Notes: generated by a model from the letters alone, not told the origin. Positions 1 to 9,246 are shown, counted from the first letter of the stretch. The stretch: DNA of 64,000 nucleotides from Spirosoma agri (GCF_010747415.1 NZ_JAAGNZ010000001.1:2356001-2420000), one strand, 5' to 3'. Made by a program: numbers and translations.

Positions 1-3000
1 GGTTCGCCCGAACGGGATTACTACGTCTGGACCGACGATCCAACGCAGTACCGGGATGTCCGGATTATTTTCCAGGATTTTGAAAAATCTAACTGGACCT
101 GGGACCCTGAAGCGCAGCAGTATTACTGGCACCGCTTTTTTCACCACCAGCCCGACCTGAACTACGACAACCCGCTGGTTCAGGAAGAGGTGTTCAAAAT
201 GATCGATTACTGGTGCGAGCTGGGTGTCGATGGTTTCCGGCTGGATGCCGTACCTTACCTGTTTGAGCGAGAGGGGACCAACGGCGAAAACCTGCCCGAA
301 ACCCACGCGTTCCTGAAAAAACTGCGCAAGCACATCGATGATCATTTTCCGGGTGTAGCGTTCCTGGCCGAAGCGAATATGTGGCCCGAAGATTCAGCAT
401 CGTACTTCGGCGATGGCGACGAATGCCACATGAACTATCATTTTCCGGTGATGCCCCGCCTGTTCATGGCGCTGCAAATGGAAGACCGGTACCCGATTAC
501 CGACATTTTCGACCAGACGCCAGCCATTCCCGATAATTGCCAGTGGGCCATCTTCCTCCGTAATCACGATGAGCTTACTTTGGAAATGGTTACCGACGAA
601 GAGCGGGATTATATGTATAAGACTTACGTCAGAGACCCCCGATCGCGCATCAATCTTGGCATCCGTCACCGGCTGGCTCCGCTGCTGGGCAATAGCCGGA
701 AGAAGATCGAACTGATGAACTGCCTGCTGTTCTCGTTGCAGGGCACGCCGGTCATTTATTACGGAGATGAGATCGGGATGGGCGACAATGTGTACCTGGG
801 CGACCGCGATGGCGTACGGACTCCCATGCAATGGTCGCCGGATCGAAATGCGGGATTCTCGGCCGCCAACCCGCATAAACTTTACCTGCCGACCATCCTT
901 GATTCTGAATACCACTATGAAGCGGTCAACGTGGAAACCCAACGGGCCAACACGTCGTCGCTGTTCTGGTTCATGAAACGGATGATCAATCTGCGGAAAC
1001 GGTACAAGGCTTTCGGACGGGGTGATCTCAACTTTGTGAACGTCGAAAACCCTAAAGTGCTGGCCTTTACCCGGACGTACGAAGACGAAACTCTGCTGGT
1101 TGTCATCAACCTGTCGAAGTTTGCGCAACCCGCCGAGATCGAACTGAAGGGCTTTAACGGCTATGTACCGGTCGAAGCATTCAGCCGAAATTCGTTCCCG
1201 CCGGTTTCGGAAAACGAAACGTATTTCTTCACCCTGGCTCCGCACGACTACCAGTGGTTCGTGCTGGAGAAAATACATACGGATGCGCTGCCCGCTTTCC
1301 ACCTGCCCGAACTTCAGATTGCGTCCTGGGGTCAGCTGATGAACAAAAGTGCCCGCGAACGACTGGAAACGAAGGTATTGCCGGATTATCTGCTCCGATC
1401 CGACTGGTTCAGTGAGAAAAAGCAGACGATGCGGGGCATTGCGATCGTGAATCAGTCCCCCCTGACGCTCCCGTCCGGATCGGCCCATGTGCTGCTGCTG
1501 GAGGTATCGTACGAACGGGGTTTGCCCGAAATTTATCAGTTGATCATCGCGTTTGCCGATGAGTCGCAGGCTGCGAAATTGACCCAGGGCTGCCCGCAGT
1601 CGGTGTTGGCTACGATGAAGTTGGGTCAGGAGACGGGTGTTCTCTGCGATGGGCTGTATCTGGCCGACATTCAGCTGGCGTTGCTTCAGAACGTGGCTCA
1701 GCAAAGCAGCCATACCGAAGGAAATCTGCTATTTCAGAGTAAACCGGCGCTGACCGAATACGTTCGGGAGCACGACTCCATAAAGCCCAAACTGCTCGCT
1801 TCGGGACCTAACTATGCCACGATTGCCTACGATCGGGATTACCTGTTAAAAATGTACCGAAAGGTCGATCGGTCTGTAAACCCGGATACAGAAATTACGC
1901 GGTTCCTGTCCGATAAGGCCGAATTTGCCAACGTTCCGGCGTTTACCGGAACTGTAGAAATTAGTTCGACGGGCGAACCAATCATGCTGGGTGTCATGCA
2001 GGAGATGGCCGCTCAACATGGCGATGGAAAAAGTTACACGCTGGATCGGATCAACAACTTTATCGAACGAATTCTGGCCCGCGATTCGGCTCAGTTAGCG
2101 CAGGAAACCGCGGTTTCGCTCGGTACGCTGAGTCAGCCGGTTTTGTTCAGCGCGTTACCCCCCGAAACCCAGGAGTTGGTAGGCCATAGGGCCGCTCAAC
2201 AGGCGCGGCTGCTGGGCATACGTATCGGACAGATGCACCAGGCACTGGCTTCTAACACGACAGATGCGAATTTTGCGCCGGAAGAATTCTCACTGCACTA
2301 CCAGCGTTCGCTCTTTGCGAGCTTTCAGACGTTGGTTCGCGAAAGTTTCCAGAGTCAGAAGCGGAACGTACAACGCCTGCCCGACGACGTACGGCAAGAG
2401 GCCGAGCAGCTGCTGGGTCGGAAAGATGACGTGCTGAACCTGCTGAAGCGCATTTATCGCAAAAAGCTGGATACGACGAAAATCCGGATTCACGGCGACC
2501 TGCAACTGGAAAAAATCCTGCTAACCGGCAAAGACATTGCCATTCAGGATTTCGGTGGCGATCCGAGTCGAAGCTACAGCGAACGTCGGTTGAAGCGGTC
2601 GCCCCTGCGCGATGTCGCGTCGATGATCCGCTCGTTCTACTACGTAGGTTACGAAGGATTTCTGTCGACGAACCAGGTTCAGGTAGCTAATACGGTTCAG
2701 TTGTTACCCTACGCAGAGTTCTGGGCGCATTGCATGAGTAACTTTTTCATGCAGGCGTATCTTGAAACCGTTCAGGGCAGCTCGTTCATTCCCGATCAGC
2801 CCGACGATCTGCAAATGATGCTGGAAACGTACCTGCTCGAAAAAGCCATCTCCGATTTGACGCATGAACTTAATAACCGCCCCGACTGGGTGAGGGTCCC
2901 TTTGCAGCTTATCAAATCGATCCTTGACCAATCCGACGTGCCGGCCGTGGAGCGCGAACCGGGAGAAGGGACGGTTATGCTGGGTACCATAGCGGGTAGT

Positions 3001-3003
3001 TGA
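1..3003 (+). CDS. treS: Trehalose synthase / maltokinase fusion (5' partial)
   Basis: The frame is open from base 1, so the start lies outside the window; about 1000 residues are visible. The first ~370 are a GH13 trehalose synthase: GFRLDAVPYL carries the nucleophile Asp (bases 244-246), FLAEANMWPED the acid/base Glu and NHDEL the third catalytic Asp. A small beta-domain follows (to about base 1260), then a Pep2/maltokinase module with HGD at 2491-2499, DFGGDP from 2548 and the conserved ERRLKRSPLRDVASMIRSF stretch. TreS interconverts trehalose and maltose, and maltokinase makes maltose-1-phosphate for the GlgE glucan pathway. Fused TreS-Mak proteins are known. The kinase loop is atypical (HGDLQLEK and DFGG where family members usually have HGDLHLGQ and DFEG). 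A trehalase gene follows on the same strand. Confidence 0.93.
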   Translation, partial: GSPERDYYVWTDDPTQYRDVRIIFQDFEKSNWTWDPEAQQYYWHRFFHHQPDLNYDNPLVQEEVFKMIDYWCELGVDGFRLDAVPYLFEREGTNGENLPETHAFLKKLRKHIDDHFPGVAFLAEANMWPEDSASYFGDGDECHMNYHFPVMPRLFMALQMEDRYPITDIFDQTPAIPDNCQWAIFLRNHDELTLEMVTDEERDYMYKTYVRDPRSRINLGIRHRLAPLLGNSRKKIELMNCLLFSLQGTPVIYYGDEIGMGDNVYLGDRDGVRTPMQWSPDRNAGFSAANPHKLYLPTILDSEYHYEAVNVETQRANTSSLFWFMKRMINLRKRYKAFGRGDLNFVNVENPKVLAFTRTYEDETLLVVINLSKFAQPAEIELKGFNGYVPVEAFSRNSFPPVSENETYFFTLAPHDYQWFVLEKIHTDALPAFHLPELQIASWGQLMNKSARERLETKVLPDYLLRSDWFSEKKQTMRGIAIVNQSPLTLPSGSAHVLLLEVSYERGLPEIYQLIIAFADESQAAKLTQGCPQSVLATMKLGQETGVLCDGLYLADIQLALLQNVAQQSSHTEGNLLFQSKPALTEYVREHDSIKPKLLASGPNYATIAYDRDYLLKMYRKVDRSVNPDTEITRFLSDKAEFANVPAFTGTVEISSTGEPIMLGVMQEMAAQHGDGKSYTLDRINNFIERILARDSAQLAQETAVSLGTLSQPVLFSALPPETQELVGHRAAQQARLLGIRIGQMHQALASNTTDANFAPEEFSLHYQRSLFASFQTLVRESFQSQKRNVQRLPDDVRQEAEQLLGRKDDVLNLLKRIYRKKLDTTKIRIHGDLQLEKILLTGKDIAIQDFGGDPSRSYSERRLKRSPLRDVASMIRSFYYVGYEGFLSTNQVQVANTVQLLPYAEFWAHCMSNFFMQAYLETVQGSSFIPDQPDDLQMMLETYLLEKAISDLTHELNNRPDWVRVPLQLIKSILDQSDVPAVEREPGEGTVMLGTIAGS

Positions 3004-3108
3004 TCCGTTGAGAGTACAGCGGTCATCGGCAATGTGTGTGCGTCTTGGTAGACACACGTTACGATGATCGTTGTGCTCTCTGCTGTTATGTTCTGTAAAC
3101 TGTACCGC

Positions 3109-4716
3109 ATGAATCGATCCATCCGAAACGTATTCTATCTCGTAGTTGCCCTGTTTATCCCGACGTTAGGTCAGAGTCAATCGGTTCGCGACAAACCACG
3201 TCCGGCTACTCAAACACTGGTCAGTCCCGATGAGCAGTTTGGCCCGTTATTCGAGGCTGTTCAGTTAAAAGCCGTCTTCCCGGATTCAAAAACCTTTGCC
3301 GACTGCACGCCTAAATTTCCACCGGCAACAATTCTGGCCAACTACGACAACGCCCGCCAGCAGGCTGACTTCGAACTGAAAAGCTTTGTTCTGGAACACT
3401 TTACGTTACCGGTCAGGCCAGCATCCGGCTACACGAGCAAAGCTGGTCAGTCGGCCCAGCAACACATCGCCGACTTATGGCCAGTGCTGACCCGACCGGC
3501 TCTGTCAACCCTCAAGCCGAACGAGCAAGCTGGTTCGCTTATTCCATTACCAAAATCCTACGTAGTCCCCGGCGGTCGATTTGGCGAGATCTATTACTGG
3601 GATAGCTACTTCACCATGCTGGGCTTGCAGACTTCGAGCCGGACGGTGCAGATCAGGAACATGGTCGATAATTTTGCTTACCTGATCCGAACGATCGGGT
3701 TTATTCCCAATGGTAACCGGACGTATTTTTTGGGTCGCTCGCAGCCCCCGTTCTTCTCATTCATGGTAAATCTGCTCTCGGAGGTGCAGGGTCGCCGGAG
3801 TCTGATCACCTATTTGCCTGAATTACAAAGGGAATATGATTTCTGGATGGCGGGCAAAGATCAGCTAAGCGCACAGCGACCAGCCTACCGGCGGGTGGTG
3901 CGACTGGATGAGGGCGTCTACCTGAACCGGTATTTTGATGACAAGCAAACACCCCGCCCCGAATCGTATCGGGAAGATGTCCAACTGGCCAAGTCGACCA
4001 AACAACCACCGGTACTTTATCGACACCTTCGCGCTGCGGCTGAATCGGGCTGGGATTTTAGCAGTCGGTGGCTGACCAATAGCAAAAAACTGCGTACCAT
4101 TCATACTACTGATTTTATTCCGGTCGATTTAAATGCCCTGCTCGTCAATCTGGAACAAACGCTGGCCAGTGGCTATCGGCTGAAAGGGGATCTGGCCCGA
4201 GCCAAGGCCTACGAGCAACTGGCTCAGCAGCGACGTAGTGCCATTCAACGTTACTGCTGGAGTCTGAAGAATGAGTTCTTTTTTGATTATGATTTTGTTG
4301 CCCGGAAGCCATCTTCGGTCTATTCGCTGGCTGGCGTCTATCCGCTTTTTGTCAAAATAGCTACGCCTGCCCAAGCCGTATCAGTAGCTCGAAAACTGGA
4401 ACAGTCCTTTCTGAAACCCGGCGGATTGACCACTACGCTGGTACGCACTGGCGAACAATGGGATGCACCCAACGGGTGGGCTCCGTTGCAGTGGCTAGCC
4501 ATCCAGGGGTTGCGCAACTACCGACAGCAACCACTGGCGACTAAGATCAAGACAAACTGGGTAAATGAAAACCTGCGGGTCTACAAAGCGTCGGGGAAGA
4601 TGGTTGAAAAATATGATGTGATCAGCACGGCAGGGGCCAAAGGGGGAGAATATCCGAATCAGGATGGTTTCGGCTGGACAAACGGCGTGTTGCTACGACT
4701 GATAAGCGAGAAGTGA
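3109..4716 (+). CDS. treA: Secreted trehalase, GH37
   Basis: Hydrolyses alpha,alpha-trehalose to two glucoses. Both trehalase signatures are present: PGGRFGEIYYWDSYF around residue 160 and QWDAPNGWAPLQ near residue 460. The frame opens at 3064, but the ATG at 3109 gives a clean signal peptide (MNRSIRNVF, then a hydrophobic stretch ending TLGQSQS), so the mature enzyme should be periplasmic. About 535 aa is normal for bacterial periplasmic trehalases. It lies about 100 bp downstream of the TreS-maltokinase gene. One enzyme degrades outside what the other makes or recycles inside, so co-expression would fit trehalose salvage or turnover. No terminator hairpin is seen after it. Confidence 0.94.
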   Translation: MNRSIRNVFYLVVALFIPTLGQSQSVRDKPRPATQTLVSPDEQFGPLFEAVQLKAVFPDSKTFADCTPKFPPATILANYDNARQQADFELKSFVLEHFTLPVRPASGYTSKAGQSAQQHIADLWPVLTRPALSTLKPNEQAGSLIPLPKSYVVPGGRFGEIYYWDSYFTMLGLQTSSRTVQIRNMVDNFAYLIRTIGFIPNGNRTYFLGRSQPPFFSFMVNLLSEVQGRRSLITYLPELQREYDFWMAGKDQLSAQRPAYRRVVRLDEGVYLNRYFDDKQTPRPESYREDVQLAKSTKQPPVLYRHLRAAAESGWDFSSRWLTNSKKLRTIHTTDFIPVDLNALLVNLEQTLASGYRLKGDLARAKAYEQLAQQRRSAIQRYCWSLKNEFFFDYDFVARKPSSVYSLAGVYPLFVKIATPAQAVSVARKLEQSFLKPGGLTTTLVRTGEQWDAPNGWAPLQWLAIQGLRNYRQQPLATKIKTNWVNENLRVYKASGKMVEKYDVISTAGAKGGEYPNQDGFGWTNGVLLRLISEK

Positions 4717-5237
4717 CCCTTCGGAAATGCACCATTGACAGCCTACTTGTTCCCTCTACACGCAGTCCCTTTCCGTATGCGCAGTTGAAGAAAATGCCAG
4801 TCTTCGTCTCACCCAGTTCTGCGTTGGCTATGCAAAAGATAGGGGACACGGGCCGTACTGTAACGGGGTTACTAACGAGTGCCAACTAGACCGGCAAAAT
4901 CCTGAACGGCTATCGGCAAGCTGAAGGCGAGGAGCCTTATCGTGCAAGGTTTTCAGGTGCCGGATACTAAGTTTTGCCGACAGATTTAAAAGTTGGCTAT
5001 TAATTTATAAATTAAATTATAGGTGTATGAATGCATATATTTGTACATAATGTGTTATTACCATAGATTAGTCGATTACATATTATTATTAAAAATAGTA
5101 GTTTACTGACTAATAAATAAGCTCGTTGAGCGTATTAACTAATAACACGCTGGTTAGTCGATAGAGTTGTTCTGTCTTCGTGAACACTTTAAGATATATA
5201 CCGGTTAATTCTGTATAGTGTTGATATTCAATCATTA
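4717..5237. other. Intergenic region, possibly structured, then AT-rich
   Basis: No convincing gene. A 58-codon frame starts with GTG at 4713, overlaps the trehalase stop and ends at 4889; it is uncertain. Bases 4891-4979 contain competing pairings: CCGGCA/TGCCGG (4891-4896 with 4958-4963) and CCTGAA/TTCAGG (4901-4906 with 4952-4957), against CGGCAAAA/TTTTGCCG (4892-4899 with 4972-4979). From about 4985 the DNA is very AT-rich, with a TATATTTG promoter-like box near 5037 and a repeated TTAGTCGAT. Confidence 0.4.
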
Positions 5238-5360
5238 ATGGAACTAGTTATGGCCCCTAAAAAGAATTCATTATTACCTGGTCCCTGGACAGTAGTAGTT
5301 ATGATTTCTGGCTCTCTGTTCTGGCTAACCGTTAAGTGGATTTGGGAACAGCTGTTCTGA
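5238..5360 (+). CDS. Putative 40-aa single-pass membrane peptide
   Basis: A short frame (MELVMAPKKNSLLPGPW, then a hydrophobic stretch VVVMISGSLFWLTVKWIW, ending EQLF). ATG at 5250 would give a 36-aa version beginning MAPKK. It has the form of a small membrane protein: a Lys-rich head, Pro-Gly, one transmembrane helix of about 18 residues rich in Trp, and a short tail. I recognise no family. It follows an AT-rich region with a promoter-like box and precedes another small gene by about 110 bp. Support is amino-acid composition and topology only, so it could be chance. Confidence 0.4.
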   Translation: MELVMAPKKNSLLPGPWTVVVMISGSLFWLTVKWIWEQLF

Positions 5361-5473
5361 TCACGTCTTCATTGTAACAGCTCCCTTTTCTAAGTGGACG
5401 TTTCTACGGCTAGTCTGTAGCAAGAATAAATGCATCGGTACGTTGGTATAGCTGTTACAAATTTAGTAAGATC

Positions 5474-5683
5474 ATGAGTTACAAAGGCTTTATAATCGAG
5501 CCCAAAGCCGTAGATGTTTGCGTTGATTTTGGAAGCAATGGATATGTCGTGACGGGAAATCGGACAGCCTACCGGATTTTCCATTCGGCCACAAAGTTGA
5601 TGTACGGCTTCAGAAGTACGCTGGAACTGGCCCAGAAAGCGATCGACAAAAACGGAGAGCGCTGGCTTAAGAGCAAACTGTAA
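5474..5683 (+). CDS. Small hypothetical protein (69 aa)
   Basis: Not recognised. It begins MSYKGFIIEPKAVD and ends KNGERWLKSKL. It has no signal peptide and no transmembrane segment, and looks like a compact alpha/beta cytoplasmic protein. A strong hairpin with a 12-bp stem follows 30 bp after the stop, which supports a real transcription unit. The reverse frame over this region (5390-5752) has no family features and reads through the terminator, so it is discounted. Confidence 0.6.
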   Translation: MSYKGFIIEPKAVDVCVDFGSNGYVVTGNRTAYRIFHSATKLMYGFRSTLELAQKAIDKNGERWLKSKL

Positions 5684-5713
5684 GTAGTGTCTCAGAGACG
5701 ACCCTGTTCTAAC

Positions 5714-5750
5714 GCAAAATGGCCCGACTTCGACAGTTGGGCCATTTTGC
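5714..5750. terminator. Bidirectional terminator
   Basis: Perfect 12-bp stem GCAAAATGGCCC / GGGCCATTTTGC with a 13-nt loop. It is flanked by A/T runs in the arms and lies between the convergent ends of the 69-aa gene and the lipoprotein gene. Confidence 0.8.
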
Positions 5751-5780
5751 ATTAAAACGTTCTAGTGTAAAACAGCTTTG

Positions 5781-6308
5781 CTACCTCACTTTTACGATCT
5801 CACCGAAGTAGTTCATGAACACGATGTAGTTTGCCGTTTTTTTGCTGTCCGGGTTCCGTAAGCTCATGGTGAGCGTAATATATTTCTGACCGTTGAACGT
5901 TGGCTTGTAGGTCGTGTTTTGAAGAACAGACCGATTAATAACGTCATCGCTTTTGGTGAAGTACAGTAAATCGTCTTTGAGCAACGTTCGTTTGAAGAGC
6001 TGACTGCCTGACTTTTTCGTTGCCAATACCGTAACCGTGTTGTTGAAATAGCAACCCCCGGCCGTTTCCGTGGTACTTGTATCTTTCTCCAGTGTCAGCG
6101 CCACCTTTATTGATTTTGCCGATTCCTGATAGTCATTGGCTTTGCCTAATTTTTCCGGTTCAATAAGCGACAGGCAGTTTTTGGGTTTGGGAGATGTGAC
6201 CACAGCGGAGTCGACAAGGGGGGAACTCGTGTTTTTGGTTGTGCGTTCGGTATGGCCACAAGCCGCTAGCAGGCTGGCTGTCAGGAAAAATAAAGCTGCG
6301 TTCTTCAT
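5781..6308 (-). CDS. Hypothetical lipoprotein
   Basis: About 175 aa. The frame extends to 6395, but the internal ATG at 6308 starts a lipoprotein signal peptide (MKNAALFFLTASLLAACG) with lipobox LAAC, so that start is preferred. The mature part begins with a Ser/Thr/Lys linker and contains a second Cys in ETAGGCYF. It ends in a compact region with YIVFMNYFGEIVKVR. I do not recognise the family. Location is probably the inner or outer membrane, facing the periplasm. It is monocistronic, ends at a shared terminator, and has no neighbour that suggests a role. Confidence 0.75.
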   Translation of the reverse strand: MKNAALFFLTASLLAACGHTERTTKNTSSPLVDSAVVTSPKPKNCLSLIEPEKLGKANDYQESAKSIKVALTLEKDTSTTETAGGCYFNNTVTVLATKKSGSQLFKRTLLKDDLLYFTKSDDVINRSVLQNTTYKPTFNGQKYITLTMSLRNPDSKKTANYIVFMNYFGEIVKVR

Positions 6309-6700
6309 GCCGTAAATTTCGCAATTATCCCGTAGCCTGTTTATGGTTATTGTCATTATAGAGATAAAAGGAGAGCTACGTTTCGCCCGAATCACGAAAA
6401 AATCGGACTGGAGCGCTATTCGGCGTCAAAAAATGGATTGGATTAAAGGAGAGTATCAGAGAAAGAGGTCACTCGGTAAGTTGCTATTCATGTATAGCTC
6501 ATGGAGTCGTTTGTAAAATTTATCGATACCCAAGACAGACTGTTTCGGGCGAACTAACGTCATTCGTCTGTTCGCTATTGATTAGCCGGCTGTTGGCGCA
6601 CACTGGCACGAAATACACACCATTGACACGCTTCCGTTTAATAAACTCGTTCCGCTAATAGATTGATGGTTCGTACATTGGTCTGAGTAAACACAACCTG
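6309..6700. other. Intergenic region, no feature seen
   Basis: About 390 bp upstream of the lipoprotein gene, mixed composition. No ORF, RNA structure or clear promoter was recognised. Confidence 0.4.
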
Positions 6701-6934
6701 ATGCGACTAACCTGGACGTTTTTTTCTAAACAAGAACCTACCGTCACACTGACAGTAGTGTATTTACCCAAACTGGATAAGTTCCGTTCGGCGGGCTATC
6801 TGGAGACCGTCACCAACACGGCTTATGTGGGCTGGGATAGCTTTCGAATTTTTAATACGGGTGGCCAGGCTGATAAAAAAGCCCTTTTTGGCTCACTGAT
6901 CCGAGTTGATCAATTCAGTCCACTGTCCATCTGA
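6701..6934 (+). CDS. Possible small or remnant ORF (77 aa)
   Basis: Starts MRLTWTFFSKQEP and ends at TGA 6932-6934, directly abutting the stop codon of the converging hydrolase gene. Codon use resembles neighbouring genes, and the translation (TLTVVYLPKLDKF, then GYLETVTNTAYVGWDSF) could be a beta-rich fragment. There is no signal peptide, no recognised family and no terminator. It may be the decayed 3' end of a longer gene. Confidence 0.3.
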   Translation: MRLTWTFFSKQEPTVTLTVVYLPKLDKFRSAGYLETVTNTAYVGWDSFRIFNTGGQADKKALFGSLIRVDQFSPLSI

Positions 6935-7891
6935 TCAGCGTAAAAAGCTCAGCACTGCTTTTTTAAATAAGTCGATTGACTGGACGTGCGGAATGTGGCC
7001 AACGCCGGGAAACTCGACGAGTTGACTGCCGGAAATTTGCTGCTGGGTTCGTTTGCCCAGCGCCGGATAGTGCCCATATTGATTGACGATCGCTTTCGGC
7101 ACCCGCGCTTTACCCACAATGGTGCGATCTGCCTGCCCGATCAGCAAAAGGGTAGGCACCTTGATCCGGTTAAATTCGTAACAAACGGGCTGTTCATAAA
7201 TCATCTGGTAGGTGAGGGCATTGACCCACGCGATTTGCTTGAATCTGGGATCGGTCAGTGCGGCAGCCTGTACACGCACCCATTCGTCATACGCCGGCTT
7301 CCACTGGGGGTAATAACTCTGCTGATATTTTTTGTAGGAATCATACGTGGCGGCCAACTCTCCTTTGTACAAACTGTCGATGGGCGAGTACGGAACGAAG
7401 GTTCGATAATCTTCCAGCCCGATCGGATTTTCAAGCACTAGCTGACTAACCCGCTCCGGATACTGTAACGTGAAGCGCGTTGCCAGCATACCACCCATCG
7501 AATGTGCTATGACAATGACTTTATCGATTTTCAGCGAATCGAGCAATTGTTTGTTGTTGGATGCCAACGCATGAAAGCTATAGTGCAGATCCGGAATGTC
7601 TGATTTGCCCCAGCCGACCTGATCGGGTACGATGACCCGATACCCTGCTTCGGCGAGAAAATCAATCACGTTGCGCCAATAGACGCCCGAAAAATTTTTG
7701 CCGTGGAAAAGAATGACGTTTTTCCCGTTCGGCTTAGTGGCGGGAGCTACATCCATATAAGCCATGCGTATTGTTTTTTGCTCCTGATGTAGGGTAACGT
7801 ACCGAACGGGATGCGGATAAACGATTGTCTGGGCAGAAGAACACACGGTTCCTGTCAGCCAGAGAAGCATCAGACAGCAATATATTTTCAT
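6935..7891 (-). CDS. Secreted alpha/beta hydrolase
   Basis: About 318 aa. The longest frame starts at 7951, but the ATG at 7891 gives a signal peptide (MKIYCCLMLLWLTGTVCSSAQ) and is preferred. It has the alpha/beta-hydrolase fold: oxyanion region ILFHGKNFSG, nucleophile elbow AHSMGG, acid in LLIGQADRTIVG and catalytic His in GVGHIPHVQS. Substrate is unknown; similar proteins are annotated as esterases or epoxide-hydrolase-like. It is probably periplasmic. It faces the 77-aa ORF tail to tail and is monocistronic. A run of eight G lies about 160 bp upstream. Confidence 0.88.
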   Translation of the reverse strand: MKIYCCLMLLWLTGTVCSSAQTIVYPHPVRYVTLHQEQKTIRMAYMDVAPATKPNGKNVILFHGKNFSGVYWRNVIDFLAEAGYRVIVPDQVGWGKSDIPDLHYSFHALASNNKQLLDSLKIDKVIVIAHSMGGMLATRFTLQYPERVSQLVLENPIGLEDYRTFVPYSPIDSLYKGELAATYDSYKKYQQSYYPQWKPAYDEWVRVQAAALTDPRFKQIAWVNALTYQMIYEQPVCYEFNRIKVPTLLLIGQADRTIVGKARVPKAIVNQYGHYPALGKRTQQQISGSQLVEFPGVGHIPHVQSIDLFKKAVLSFLR

Positions 7892-8348
7892 CGTATGCAG
7901 TAGGGTTAAAGCAGCAACGTGTAGCATTTGGTATAGCTGCGAAAAGCTCATCTCTATGACAACACAGAAATACTGCCTTGGTTAAGCTAATTGATCGACT
8001 ACGAAATTATTGGTTTGTACAGCTACTAGTCCGCCAACTGACTTGGGTCAACGGGGGGGGCGCAGTGATTCTCTTTGAGCACCGTTTTTGCTGAAATTGT
8101 ACTTTTTTGATGATATCTAGTTATTGTGAGAAAAATCGTCCAAAAAATTAGAATTATTAGAAAAATACAAATTATGCGTAATTAAGATGGACTTATTGAA
8201 CTATTCTAATAAATGGCCTATTTTGCGGCTAATTAATTGTCTTTTTTAATGAATTTTTCGAAAAAGCCTGCTTATAAGCCTCCTGCCTATTGCATTAACC
8301 CACCTCAATCCACCACCTTTGTCACGGAAAAATATAAATTTAAGTCCA
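7892..8348. other. Intergenic region with G8 tract
   Basis: Divergent promoter region between the hydrolase and the secreted protein at 8349. It holds eight consecutive G at 8053-8060, an AT-rich stretch from about 8100 to 8240, and the palindrome TTTTTCGAAAAA at 8254-8265. Overlapping frames here have no coding features. Confidence 0.5.
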
Positions 8349-8954
8349 ATGAAACAGTTCCGTTTATCAGTTGCCGTATTGCTTTCAGTATGCGGTTTGG
8401 CGGGCATGGGAGATGCCAAAGCCGACAATGGTTCAGTAGTAAGCGGGGTAAATGTTGAGAAGTCCGAACAAAAGAAAATTCGTTTATATACCCAATCGTC
8501 CGCTCCGGTTGACGTGGCAATTATCGATGCTGAAGGTCACCTTCTTTATCGTGGAACCGTTACTAAAAATCAGAAAGGCGTCGCTTCGTTCAATCTGAAC
8601 AGCCTGCCCGATGGTCAGTATTTTCTGACGGCCAGCAACGATAATTACTGGATGTCGCAGGGACTGACGATCAAAGGTAACGCGCTTAGCGTTGACGACA
8701 GTAACCTGAAACAACTGGTGCAGCCAACCATTTCGGCTTACGAGAAAAACAAATTTGAAGTGAATTTGCCTGCCAAGAACGTAGATGAGGCTAATGTCGC
8801 TATCTACGATGCGCAGAACGTGCTGGTTCAGACCGATACATTCAAAGGTTCGGTTCGCCGGTTCGACCTGTCATCACTGCCCGATGGTGCGTACACGTTC
8901 ATCGTAGGCCCTGATCAAAAGCAGTTCTCGACACGTATCGACATCAAGCACTAA
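8349..8954 (+). CDS. Secreted beta-sandwich protein, T9SS-domain or DUF3244-like
   Basis: About 201 aa. The ATG at 8349 starts a signal peptide (MKQFRLSVAVLLSVCGLAG, then MGDAKA); the frame opens 30 bases earlier without that signature. Two similar modules of about 80 residues follow, each with 'I-x-D/Y-x-(E/Q)G/N' beta-strands and a SLPDG[QA]Y turn (SLPDGQYFLTAS and SLPDGAYTFIVG). This is the pattern of secretion-tail or DUF3244-type beta-sandwich domains of Bacteroidota. Function is unknown; it is likely periplasmic or cell-surface. A strong terminator follows 100 bp after the stop. Confidence 0.75.
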   Translation: MKQFRLSVAVLLSVCGLAGMGDAKADNGSVVSGVNVEKSEQKKIRLYTQSSAPVDVAIIDAEGHLLYRGTVTKNQKGVASFNLNSLPDGQYFLTASNDNYWMSQGLTIKGNALSVDDSNLKQLVQPTISAYEKNKFEVNLPAKNVDEANVAIYDAQNVLVQTDTFKGSVRRFDLSSLPDGAYTFIVGPDQKQFSTRIDIKH

Positions 8955-9056
8955 GTTACTGGCAACTGCGTGTCGATTGATACAGTAGTTGATTCCTACC
9001 ATTCTCAACGTACGCGATAAGGCTTTTCGGACAAGTCTGGTCGCGGCCCCAACACA

Positions 9057-9090
9057 CCGCTGCGTTTTCTCAAACGCAGCGGTTTTTTTT
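9057..9090 (+). terminator. Rho-independent terminator
   Basis: Perfect 11-bp stem CCGCTGCGTTT / AAACGCAGCGG with loop TCTC and eight T (9083-9090). It ends the transcript of the secreted protein gene at 8349. Confidence 0.93.
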
Positions 9091-9246
9091 ATTGGTCAGG
9101 ATGGCTTTTGACGGTCGCTATCCGCTGGGAAAATCAACTACGTAACGACTGCTCACGGGCTCAATCAGAGGAAGAACCTTTTAAGGCGGTTAAATAGGAT
9201 TTTTCTACTAATTAACGGTTTGATTTTTCTTTAATTGGGTAATGCC

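Noticed and set aside
394..1713. 439-codon reverse frame
   Set aside because: Antisense shadow of the treS coding region. It has no family motifs and a composition mirroring the sense codons.
4622..4885. 87-codon reverse frame over the trehalase end
   Set aside because: Overlaps the coding trehalase 3' end antisense, with no recognisable motif.
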